A stretch of DNA of 12,502 nt from Coprinopsis marcescibilis (GCA_004369085.1 ML210212.1:1-12502); one strand, 5' to 3'; counted from the first letter of the stretch, positions 1-9,362 are shown. Numbers and translations are program-made. Notes: generated from the letters alone by a model not told the origin.

Positions 1-2
1 AG

Positions 3-2165
3 GCTGTAGACGATGGGGGGGAGTCGGATGGTTCCATTCAAAACAAAGTATCCTTGTCTGATGAAGATATTGATGACTATGATCGATTGGACCCTTTCAT
101 GTGAGTCGTCTTGTGTTGTTTATATTGCTGTCTTAACCGTTTGCTACAATTGGGTCAGTAACGATGACGCACTGTCTGATAAGGACTTTGGCGAGGTTCC
201 TGGGCTGAGGTATGCTTTGTCTGGCATTATTCATCCATTTGCTTATGGTGTCTAGTTCTCAAGATCTGTTCGAAAAGTTCTCTGAAGTCAACAAGAAGGA
301 TAAAGCCCAGGTTATATCTGACGATCGAGATATCGCAGCGAGCATCGACCGTTATGAAGCATTCCGTGCTAAAGCCATTTCTATGTTTCAAGTTCCCTCG
401 GATCTCGACATGGCTGCGATGGATGATGACGAGCTTATTATTGCGTAAGAGCTGTATCTACACTATCATATGCTGCCCAAGCTCATTCGCCTATCCAGTA
501 ATATCAAGCGGCGTTCTTTAAAAGACGCCTTGAAATCTTACAAGTCCCGAAATGCTGCCTTTAGTGCAGTTCCTTTTGATGTGCCCGACGTTCCCTCTGT
601 CCCCACGGCCAAAGGAAAAGGAAGGTCTGCTCGGGGTCCAGCTCTGTCTCCTATTCCTGATAAGGTTTGCAATGATTCTGATGAGTGTGTTTTATTTCAT
701 TATTCAGTCTATCCTCGTCTAATTTTTTGTGCAGCGGCTTGTCGGACTACGAACGCCGCTCTATTCAGTAAGTGGTACTTTTATGTTTGATTTGTTTCGT
801 TTTAAGTTTATGGTGTATAGGAAGGCACAGGCCGATAGTCTCCAATCTTCACGCATTGCTAGTAAGTCTGGTTCATCTAGCAAAGACGTTAAGGTAAGAG
901 TTATATTTGTTGTATATCTAATGTTTTAGGCTTATGCACCTAAGCAGGAAATAAATCAGACTCAGACTTCAACCTATCGCAAACCCGTTTCGAAATCAGC
1001 TACAAAATCAACTATCCCTACTGGTGACATGATCCATCTTTCTGACTTGACTCGTATTGCTGTCAAGGATCTCCCAAAGGTCTGCGAGGTCACCGACCCT
1101 GATCTTGATGATGATATGCTATCAGACGATTACAATAATCTCTGCAATCTACCGTGCGTGCGTTTGATTGTTTTTAAACATTTATCTTATATTTTTCAAG
1201 TTATGGTGAACTGGTTCCATGGAACACTAGAGCTGGTCCTAATCAAATCATGCTGACGGGGTTGTTTCGTCGGTTCAAGGATACCATTGTCAAGAAGTGG
1301 GTTTCTGTCTTATTCGCTTTATTCCTCATTGCTAATGTTCTGTTAAGGATTGTTCTCTCCTTCATCCGGTTCGAGATTGACGGGCACTACTACAATCCTT
1401 CGCGAGCTGTCCCCACTCAGCTCAACCTGCAATCTCTGGACGGTCCTAATCGCCAGCCAAAACTTAGCTTTTATATCGGCGAACGTCCTGCCATAGCTGT
1501 TTCGTTCATTGTGGTCACGGAGTCGCATGTTGTCACAGCGGCTCAGCGGGGTCTCGATCAGAAGTCACTCTCTGGGATCTTCCTTACTCAAGAATGGGAA
1601 CGATTCATAGGTTTTGTCACCCACATGTCCGATCGAAAGGTTCTTCATGCTCAGTTGTATATGGATGCCATATCTTTCACCGGCAGGTCCAAGTCGAAGA
1701 CTAGTACTTCTTACTCTTTGCCATCGAAGACGTCCTCAGCCAGTGAGTCTGTTTTGTTTGGGCTTTTTCGGTATAGTGTTAATATATCTAATGCAGATAA
1801 TGCGAGCGGGATGTACAGCCCAAGGAAAAGCAAGTCCACTCGGTCTGAGGAAAAGTCGAAGTTTCGCGCTGACAATCTAGTTCTCGATTATGACACTGAA
1901 AGTAAGTGTTAGGTTCGAAATATTATTCATCACTGACCTGTCTTCAGTCCCGGTTTATGATGCTCGCGGTGTTCGAAAATTTGATATATCTGCAGTTTCT
2001 TTATCCAATATCGATAGTAGCCTCAAGAGATGGAAGGGCGAGGTTCCAGTGGATTCTGTTGTTGTCGTGGGGTACACCGTTTTGGTCTTTATGTCAGGGG
2101 GTGGACATTGGACGTTGGGTTGCAATATTCAATGGGCTATTGTCCTCCTTGCCCCTTCGTCTTGA
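3..2165 (+). CDS. Multi-exon fungal protein of unknown function, 5'-incomplete (11 exons seen)
   Basis: Hand splicing gives exons 3-100, 159-209, 256-444, 499-684, 735-767, 821-893, 930-1153, 1201-1296, 1348-1742, 1797-1901 and 1948-2165. They total 1668 nt: 555 codons plus TGA at 2163-2165, with no internal stop. All ten introns (58, 46, 54, 50, 53, 36, 47, 51, 54 and 46 bp) start with GT and end with AG. The bases AG at 1-2 could be a further acceptor, so the true start lies upstream. Residues 1-285 or so are acidic and Ser/Lys-rich with basic patches, so probably disordered. From about residue 290 the protein looks folded, with FRRFKDTIVKK, GHYYNPSRAVP, EWERFIGF, IPVYDARG, VVVVGYT and a final NIQWAIVL. 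From memory this half resembles a multicopy Agaricomycete hypothetical family with no assigned activity. I see no catalytic motif. It lies 462 bases upstream of the Helitron ORF on the same strand. Confidence 0.72.
894..929 (+). other. 36-bp intron, unusually short
   Basis: GTAAGA at the 5' end, a branch-like CTAAT and a TTTTAG acceptor define this intron between exons 6 and 7 of the first gene. Splicing it joins DVK to AYAPK in frame. The alternative GTAAGT donor at 862 with the same acceptor gives a stop a few codons later, so the 894 donor is preferred. At 36 bases it is the shortest of the ten introns here and near the lower limit for spliceosomal introns. Confidence 0.6.
1297..1347 (+). 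other. 51-bp stop-free intron, possible retained intron
   Basis: Donor GTGGGT and acceptor TTAAG flank a 51-base segment with a CTAAT branch-like site. It is a multiple of three and has no stop codon. Read through, it would encode about 17 hydrophobic residues (WVSVLFALFLIANVLL) resembling a membrane helix. Spliced, the protein reads KKIVLSFIRF. I favour splicing, because the spliced junction looks like the family as I remember it and the base composition matches the other introns. Intron 1743-1796 (54 bp) is likewise 3n and stop-free. Confidence 0.5.
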
Positions 2166-2627
2166 TTCTATATGCCACCCTGTATAACCCAATCACACTT
2201 GTACTTCTCGCCAACTTAATTGGCTCAACCTCGGCTGGTCCAAATATACATGTAGACCTTGTATTGCTCTATGTCACTGTGTGTCTTTCATATGTGCTGG
2301 GTCTCATTGACCTAAACAAGCAGTACGCCTCCTTGGTATTTATTGCACTTTATCTAATCCCACTCGCTTGGAGCTAATTTGTGTGGGACATGGGTTAGGG
2401 TTCCAAAACTCGTCAGAGGTCCTCTGACGGGTATTACCAATTATCACGTGTATCCCACGGTCACATGGAACTTAGATGTCCACGTCTGACCTTTCTCCTG
2501 AGTCCTCTCCTTTGTCTTCCATACTATATCTTTCACATCAATATCACTTTACACCATCGGACTGTCTTTTGAATATACTGGATATCCGCTTCCATTGCGG
2601 TGATACTTGATACCTGTCATTTGTCCC
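2166..2627. other. Intergenic region between first gene and Helitron ORF
   Basis: No gene is supported here. The left part is T-rich and presumably the 3' UTR of the first gene; no canonical AATAAA was found. GGGTTAGGGTT at 2392-2402 resembles under two telomere units and is too short to mean anything alone. A 19-base interrupted palindrome follows at 2411-2429. From about 2490 to 2625 the plus strand is rich in C and T (for example CTTTCTCCTGAGTCCTCTCC), as fungal core promoters and leaders often are, ending at the ATG at 2628. A Helitron 5' end (TC after A) should lie here or further left, but many sites fit and none can be chosen. Confidence 0.5.
2411..2429. repeat. Interrupted palindrome, 9-bp arms around one T
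   Basis: CGTCAGAGG, a single T, then CCTCTGACG form a perfect inverted repeat. A C at 2409 and a G at 2431 would also pair across one mismatch. It lies about 200 bases before the Helitron start codon, in otherwise unstructured DNA. It might be a dimeric protein-binding site or a subterminal hairpin of a mobile element; the sequence does not tell which. Confidence 0.6.
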
Positions 2628-3765
2628 ATGTTGTCTCTTGTCGACGATTGTGCCCACCCAGTCTTGATTGGCGGTGCTCCTTCACGCGTTGTCAGTCGCG
2701 ATGAGGTTGTTGCGCATCGGGGTTGTATCGTTGGTATGTTACCTGATGCTCAGTCCTACGTTTTCGTTTCGTATGTGTCGTCCGTTCATGTTGCACAAGA
2801 GTTGTCCAGCATCAATGCCTCTTTTGCCTGCCCTCTATCGCTGAACAGAGTAATGCGGATGCTTACTAAGCATGACCTTAAGGTTTTATGTCATGGTCAC
2901 AACCTTCCTGCTACGAATGCTGATGTACGGAAAGGACTTGAACACCGGCTGCTGGATCATAAGTGCAATAGTGATTGCCAAACCTATCTGGCTGTGCTCA
3001 TTCCAACTGAGTCTGTTTCTCTGGGGCTTGATTCGAAGGATACTGAATCTTTGGCAGTTCATTTGAGCAGCAAAGATATAGCTTCTTGGTCGGGTGTGTT
3101 TCCTTCCCTTCTTGGCAAGTGCATTTCTTTGTGGAGTCTCAAACATATTATACTAGAGGCTGACCGGGATGTATCAGACTACATCCATACTGATAGAATC
3201 GTTCACCGCATTCCTTTTCAGACTATCCTTAACAAGCTCACTAAACTTGGGATGATTAACCTTTCTCGGATTCACAACATTTATCTATCAGCAAGATTTA
3301 CTAAATCCCAATTTATAGCTCTTGCTCAGGAGCACAAGTGCACAGATTGTCGACCTTGGGTTTGTGTCCTTACTCCTGTCATGAAGACAAAGCATCCTGT
3401 GACAGACATTGATGATGACACACCGTTTGAATGGGTTCCTTTTGACTGTTGTGACGTAGATAGCTATCCTCCGTCCCCACCGTCTATCCGCGAAACGGCA
3501 GTGTGTATCAGGAACTACTGTGCTAATCTCGAGCCAACAGTCATCGAGGAGGAGGGATGTGCTGTATGCGGTCAGCTTACACGTTGCAGCGATATGACGC
3601 TGCTTACATCTATTGAATTCTCTTTGGATCCTTTGGTAGACAGTAGCACCTCGAAAACTGAGAGATTAATTAAGAGTGATCTGGAGTCTCCTGTTACTGG
3701 TCCAGTGTTAGATAAAGGTTTATCTTCCATGTGTTGCCAGTGTGAATCGTATTTGTCTCGATCTA
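2628..3765 (+). pseudogene. Helitron transposase, N-terminal part (SAP-like repeats and CxxC block)
   Basis: The first ATG of the open frame is 2628; an in-frame TTG at 2607 is not a likely fungal start. Two similar modules occur, at 2844-3005 and 3216-3377. Each has a helix-loop-helix of SAP character followed by HKCxxDC or HKCTDC, then a short VLxP strand. After YPPSPP comes a block with GCAVCGQLTRC (about 3558-3590), GPVLDKG and CCQC (about 3732-3743), matching the cysteine-rich N-terminal region I remember from basidiomycete Helitron transposases. It probably binds DNA and zinc. The frame stays open to TAG at 3819-3821, but its last 20-25 codons are out of phase with the conserved LYPWLFLYG of the next fragment. 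The native product therefore ends at a deletion junction near 3745-3775. Confidence 0.75.
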
Positions 3766-6700
3766 AGCACCCTGTACCCGTGGCTGTTTCTGTATGGGAT
3801 GGGAAGTCCTGGTCAGGTTAGACATTTTGGCGAGATATCTGAGGCCGCGTTCAAGCGGAGGCTAATGATGTATCATGATAAGCATTTTCAGATGGACGGT
3901 ATATTCGTGGTATCTGCATTCAACCATCTACAGATTAAGGCTAGCTCCAATGCCAGCTTCTTGATGGTTAAACGGGGCAATTTTGAGAACATTGCTAGAT
4001 CCTTACAAGACATAGATCCAGCTACATTATCTAAGATAGCCAGTCATTTGAAGGAAGGTGGAAGATATCAGCCCCAAAATGACCAGGAGAAGCACTGCTT
4101 TAAACTCATGGAGCAGATAGAATATGTAGGTGGTCATGTAGACGGTTCTTTGGCACGTAGAAAGTATCAGAGAAATGAATTGTGGTCACTTATCTCTTTC
4201 GATGGTGCACCATCCTGGTTTGTCACATTCTCTCCTGCCGACAACCGACATCCATTGTGTATTTTCTGGTCGTCAGAAGAAGACGTGTTCCAGCCTGATT
4301 TGAAACTTAGTGCTTCAGCCCGTGAACGATTGATCACGAGCAATCCTGTCGCATGTGCTCGCTTCTTTCACTACTTGGTCGAACTGTTTCTTACTCATAT
4401 TCTCTGCTGGGATCAACCCCATAAAGGTGTATTCGGTCGACCTAAGGCCTACTACGGGACAGTGGAACAACAAGGGCGGATGACACTGCACCTTCACATA
4501 CTGATATGGATACAAGGGAGCTTGTCTCCTAAAGAAATACGCGAGCGTTTGATGAGTGATGATAGCGAGTTTAGGGCTAAATTGATAGCTTACTTGGAGG
4601 GTTCTCATATTGGTGAGTTTCTTACCGGAACAAAGGACGAACTACGCACGATGATTCCTTGGGAAACTATAGATAAAGGTATAAACACGTTGATCCCTTT
4701 TAATGATCGACTTGATAGTCCATCCAATCTCGAAGGGTCCAGGGATGCTGATTGGTCGGGTGCAGGTTACATCAATCCGACTCTCAGTATGCCCATTGCT
4801 CCTCCTCAAAATTTCTGTGTTGACAAAACCGACTGTGATTGCGATGATTGTCAGAAATTGTATGCTTGGCATCATCAATTCCAGCTTACAGTTGATGATT
4901 TGTTACTGAAGTCCAACGTACATAGTTGCTTCATTCGCAAAGGCGACAAAGATCCTGTCGATGACAAGAGTAATAGCGATAAACGTACTTGTGTTCACAC
5001 TACTGGAAAAGGCTGTCAAGATAAGAATGGCCGTTGTAGCGCTCGTTTTCCTAAGAGCATTGTACCATATACTATGGTCGATCCTACGGATGGTCATGTC
5101 ATAATGAAGAAGCTGGAGTCCTCTATAAACACAGTTACACCTGCTGTAACTTATACTAATAGGTGTAATACTGATACAACCTCGCTCCAATCGGGGACAG
5201 GGATAAAGGCCACCGTTGGTTATGTGTGCGATTACTTAACTAAGGCATCATTGAAGACCCACCAGATTTTCTCCACTATGTACAATATTTTCTCCCGCGA
5301 GTCAGAAAGCTTGGGTGTGCTTAAAGAGGAACCTTATAGCAATATCAAAACAGATAACCTGTACCCATCTGACTTGGTTGATCCTGCAGTGCTGGTCCAT
5401 TCTGCCAGGAAGATGATATTAAGGGTTGTCAATACCATAGGCGCTAAAATGGAACTAGGCGCCCCAATGGCTTCTCTATATCTTCTTCAGAATCCAGATC
5501 ACTACACCAGTCACTCTTTCGTTACCTTCAGTTGGAAACCTTTTGTAGTTCACATTCAGAACGACGTCCAATTGCTCCAGGAATGCCAGGAAAAGTCTGA
5601 AGATAGTGTCAAGGAGTCACCCGATCTTGAATTCAGCAGAAATGTCAGGTTGCTGGACACCCATCACACTTGTGTAAGCGATGTACAAATAAAAGGTCAC
5701 ATTAATAATGAAGACAACGTCAGGATACAGCGTGCCTCTAATTTCTACATTGGTCGATCAAGTGTCGATGATTATGTGTATAGGCCCGTACAGCATGAGC
5801 CCGTCTGTCCGTACGAGGGGATCCAATGCGCTGTTCATTGTTCCCATGGTCAAACTAGGTCTGATCTGTCTTTCTTTCACTACTTGGACGAACATCCTCT
5901 TGCTCAAACTCACAAGGTTGCGTGCAATCCACAGCGACGGAGTTGCATTGTACCAAACCTCATTGGCCCTCAATTGCCAAGGGTTGATTACAGGGATCCA
6001 GAGGACTTCCACTGTACTATGCTTACACTATTCAAACCGTGGAGGAATGGTACTGACTTGAAGACACATACATCTACTTGGAAGGCTGCGTTCAATAGCT
6101 TCGAATTTACCAAGCGCCACTTGGAGCTTATTAGAAACTTCAACATTCAATTTGAATGCTACGATGCCAGGGATGATTATCATGCTCAGAGGCGAGCCGA
6201 TGAAGCAACTGTGGGGCAGAATGACAGTTGGGATGGACAAGAGTACGATGATTCAACTACACGGTCAGATGCTGATGACAAATACTGGCTGCCAAAAGGC
6301 ATTAAAGGGTCATGGGCAAAGGGACAGGATGATCATATGGATGATGTTTCAGCATCCCTTCTACATGCAGGTTGGAAAATAGGTGGTCAGGTTGGTAGAG
6401 TTCAATTCGGTGAGCTCCTTGAGGTCGAGCATGATATGGGTGCAACCTACTGGGATAACATTATAAAGGATGCAAAGAAACAGTTGTGGAAGGATAAGTA
6501 TAACTCCATGGATGGCCTGTTGAGCCAACAAGACGTAAAACCTTCTAATTCAATCATTCGAGATGAGGTATACCTTGTTAACGGGTCATTCTTTAGGTAT
6601 GATTTCATTCCTCCTAATAAGGATTGGATCTATGTTATGGATAAACTTGTAAGTGACTCTAAACTGAACGCCGATCAAGAGCGAGCTTTTCGCATAGTCG

Positions 6701-7266
6701 GTAACCATGCCTGTGCTACTGCACCAGACCAGCTTTTGATGTATATGGGGGGAATGGCAGGGTCTGGCAAAACCAGAGTAATTAACACGTTAGTGTCATT
6801 CTTCAACGAACGCTGTGAACCTTACCGTCTTGTGCTCTTGGGCCCTACAGGAACCTCTGCAGCATTGATAGGTGGATCTACATATCACTCGTTTCTGTGT
6901 TTGTCTTCGGGTGCGTTCGGTGGTATGAGATCAAGTATGGTCTCCATAGAAGATGTGCATGATAGGATGATTGGTGTTGGATACATCTTCCTTGATGAGA
7001 TTTCCATGATAGCTTGCCATGGGCTCCAGCATATAAGTGCCCAACTATGTGAAGTCATGAACATAGACGACAAGCCTTTTGGTGGATTGAATGTTATTTT
7101 GGCCAGTGACTTTGCCCAGCTACCCCCCACTCATGGATCTTCGCTATATGTGGAGGTACAACTTAAGCGCATATCGCGTCAGACTAATGAACAGCAAGAG
7201 ACTGCATTGGGTAAGGCATTGTGGCTGCAGTTCATAATGGTTGTAATGCTTAAACAGAATATGTGA
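3742..7266 (+). pseudogene. Helitron transposase, Rep (HUH) and Pif1-helicase core
   Basis: The 1174-codon open frame begins at a GTG that is not a real start; recognisable sequence starts at LYPWLFLYG (residue 11). The Helitron N domain (about 40-260) contains MYHDKHFQ, GAPSWFVTFSPADNRHP and YYGTVEQQGR. The HUH metal motif is H250-L-H252 (codon 4489). The paired tyrosines are Y494 and Y498 in YVCDYLTK (from 5221). A Cys-rich stretch (359-432) lies between them. The helicase follows: NADQERAF (976-983), Walker A GMAGSGKT (1004-1011), GPTGTSAALIGGSTYHS (motif Ia region, 1034-1050), Walker B FLDEIS (1083-1088) and ILASDFAQLPP (1119-1129). All these catalytic residues are still present. The frame ends at TGA 7264-7266 just after LKQNM; the next segment continues in another frame, so this is a frameshift rather than a natural end. 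Confidence 0.9.
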
Positions 7267-7880
7267 CAGACTACAGAGTCAGTTTGGACTCTAGACTGCA
7301 CACTGTGTTAGAAAATGTGAGATACAAAGCCTGCACAGATGAGGATGTTGCTTTTCTGCGAAGCAGAATCCCTGGCCCTGATAATGATCTGAGTTTGTCT
7401 GATCCTGTTTTTCAATATGTGTCCGTTATAACTGCTTGGAATATTCAGAAGGATAGATTTAATTCGCAGAACTCAGAGCGGTTTGCAGCACAGCATGATA
7501 CAGTTCTCCAGATGTTCAACTGCATCGATAAATGGCCGAACAGTGCTGCAGGGCGTACTACTTCTGCTTCAGGTTTTATAAATAGGCAACTGCAGCGCAT
7601 GCTGTGGGCTCAACCTCCGACCTTCAGCGACAAGATACCAGCAAGTCTACTACTATGTGAAGGTATGCCTGTCATAATCCGGCATAACGTCGCCACAGAT
7701 CTATGTATGACCACAGGTCAAGAGGCTGTGGTATATGCTTGGGCAGCACGGGTTATCCCGAGTTGGCCTGGTCATAAGTGCTTGGACATTTTGTATGTGC
7801 GATTATTAAACCCACCTAGACTTATAAAGTTACCTAACCTTCCGGACAATGTAGTACCTGTCACATGTCACACCCATCAC
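7263..7880 (+). pseudogene. Helitron helicase, middle segment in a shifted frame
   Basis: This continues the Pif1 helicase after a -1 shift near 7261-7268. The start is again a non-initiator GTG. Conserved stretches are LENVRYKACTDEDVAFLRSR, VSVITAWNIQKDR, SERFAAQHD and IDKWPNS, then LLLCEGMPVIIRHNVATDLCMTTGQEA, the region before motif V. The frame runs to TAG at 7914-7916. Its last dozen or so codons do not look native, whereas the other frame reads SRLPDGSRVSVS from about 7876. A second shift therefore lies between roughly 7856 and 7880. The two shifts cancel, so the ancestral frame is the same before and after this piece. Confidence 0.8.
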
Positions 7881-8487
7881 TACTTCTGTGGTATCACGCC
7901 TTCCAGATGGATCTAGAGTCAGTGTTTCCTGATGGCAAATACCTGTTTTACCTAATTTTGCTATGACGGATTATGCTTCACAGGGAAAGACGAGAGCAGT
8001 CAATGTCATAGACTTGAAGAGGTCAAAGAATCATCAGGCTATATATACTGGCCTGTCACATGGATCAAGCGCTGTTAACACACTCGTGGTCCGATCGTTT
8101 GATGCTCGTAAAATTCAAGGAGGGGTTTCCGGGTGGATGCGACAGGAATTCCATGAACTTAACTACCTCGACACAATCACCCGTCTTAGGTATGAAGGGT
8201 CTCTTCCTGATACAATAGTATGGGATACTAGATGGACTACTATTGATGCATACAAAACATGGAGAAGCACACGCGAAGAAGATAACTGGCATCCTATACT
8301 GCGACATGAACCAGAGACAACTGAGTATACCCGTCCCACTGTTCCTCAGCTGCACAATAGCAAGGGTAGCAAACACAAACGTAAGCGGGCATCATCCATT
8401 GGGGTAACCAAACCTGCTGAAAAGAAACAAGCGCAGTCACCATGTATGTCTTCATCCACCGCTACACCTGGGTTGGTAGGACCGATT
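7876..8487 (+). pseudogene. Helitron helicase, motifs V-VI and basic linker
   Basis: In the restored frame SRLPDGSRVSVS is followed by TGA at 7930-7932, then WQIPVLPNFAMTDYASQGKTR, a clear motif V. The TGA most likely replaces CGA (Arg), a CpG-type C-to-T change. Motif VI reads YTGLSHGSS; Pif1-family helicases have Arg where H is coded (CAT 8059-8061), so the arginine finger appears lost. Then come GWMRQEFHELNYLDTITRLRYEG and a linker with a basic cluster KGSKHKRKRASS (about 8368-8400) that could be a nuclear signal. The segment stops at TGA 8488-8490, beyond which the same frame continues into a protease domain. Confidence 0.8.
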
Positions 8488-8490
8488 TGA

Positions 8491-9294
8491 GACGCCATTG
8501 ACCATAGCTGCGCTTTCGATTCATGGATATTCATTCTTTTTAACCTGTGGCTTGAAGACCAACACAAATGGAGTGACTTGTGGGCACAGCGCAGAGGGCT
8601 GATGATGTACTTGTCCGCTATATTTAGAAAATCAGTTGGTGCCGCTGATTTCACTATTACAGACACGCGTAACGCCATAAGACATCAAGCACGCTTACTT
8701 CGTCCTGTAGATTTTCCGGAAGGCACTGCAGGAGTAGACCTATTTTATCTCACTCGGTGTTTACTCGGTTTACCAGACAGATTTTTTGGCACATTCAGCT
8801 TCTGTAACAATCGTCCTCGACAGTTTCATGAGCCCAGACGTACCCTTAATGTCTCTAGTAACTTTCTTGAACTACCACCTTCAGACAAAACAGTTCATTT
8901 GAGTGTCCAATGCCATTTGACTTACGTTGATGGCCCTATTGCCAAATGTAGTCACTGTGGGGACGAGCTGTTCTACGAGAACAACTGGAGTGAATTTCTC
9001 CTCGTTCAGGTTCATCAAGCGCAAGACTCTGCATTGTCTGTCCACATTGAATCACTTATCAAGTCTGTTCACGGTGTAGCGTATCGTCTGAAAGGTGTTG
9101 TGTATTATGGCCATTCACACTTCGTAGCACGTTTCATCAACGCGTCTGGTGATATATTTTTTCACGATGGAATGAATGGACAGATGTCGATGTCTACTGG
9201 CATCAATACACTTACAGTTCCTCATACCGAATGGTTGTCGATGTGCAATAACGGGTATCATGCTTCCATGGTAATATACGAACAGGTCGATTGA
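8491..9294 (+). pseudogene. C19-like cysteine protease domain, C-terminus of the Helitron protein
   Basis: Directly after TGA 8488-8490, in the helicase frame, the sequence reads DAIDHSCAFDSWIFILFNLW. Cys at 8509-8511 heads a hydrophobic helix, as in the Cys box of ubiquitin-specific and related papain-fold proteases. About 200 residues later comes VVYYGHSHFVARF (candidate catalytic His at 9118-9120), then GDIFFHDGM (candidate Asp at 9166-9168), in family order and spacing. Cysteines around CHLTY and CSHCGDEL may bind zinc. No ATG opens the domain before the Cys box; the first in-frame ATGs (8602 onward) would remove the catalytic Cys. It is therefore best read as a fused C-terminal domain cut off by one nonsense codon. 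It might process the polyprotein or remove ubiquitin; neither is shown. It ends with TGA at 9292-9294. Confidence 0.65.
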
Positions 9295-9328
9295 GTTTCA
9301 CTATAAGTGACCTGATCGATACTGATTG

Positions 9329-9350
9329 TTGGTTGGCTCAACCCAACCAA
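9329..9350. repeat. Hairpin 1, 8-bp perfect stem, 6-nt loop
   Basis: TTGGTTGG, loop CTCAAC, CCAACCAA. It lies 35 bases after the transposase stop. CTAA, which fits the Helitron terminal CTRR, follows two bases later at 9353-9356 and is itself followed by T. The stem-to-CTRR spacing is shorter than the usual ten or so bases. It could also act as a transcript-end hairpin. Confidence 0.65.
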
Positions 9351-9362
9351 TACTAATCCCTC

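Noticed and set aside
2030..2377. Open frame with a very hydrophobic C-terminal 75 residues after the stop of the first gene
   Set aside because: It overlaps the last exon in another frame and runs into T-rich presumed 3' UTR, where hydrophobic codons are expected. No good start or family resemblance.
2392..2402. Telomere-like GGGTTAGGGTT
   Set aside because: Under two units, isolated; chance or a common motif in fungal promoters. It does not support a telomere or interstitial array.
2607..2627. TTG at 2607 as the transposase start
   Set aside because: Nuclear fungal genes start at ATG; the in-frame ATG at 2628 is the first available.
4315..6240. Several minus-strand open frames of 70-97 codons inside the Rep-helicase region
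   Set aside because: Shadows of the conserved plus-strand frame; no motifs.
7258..7270. Programmed -1 frameshift in the helicase
   Set aside because: No slippery heptamer or downstream stem-loop seen, and other disabling lesions exist in the same gene, so decay explains it better.
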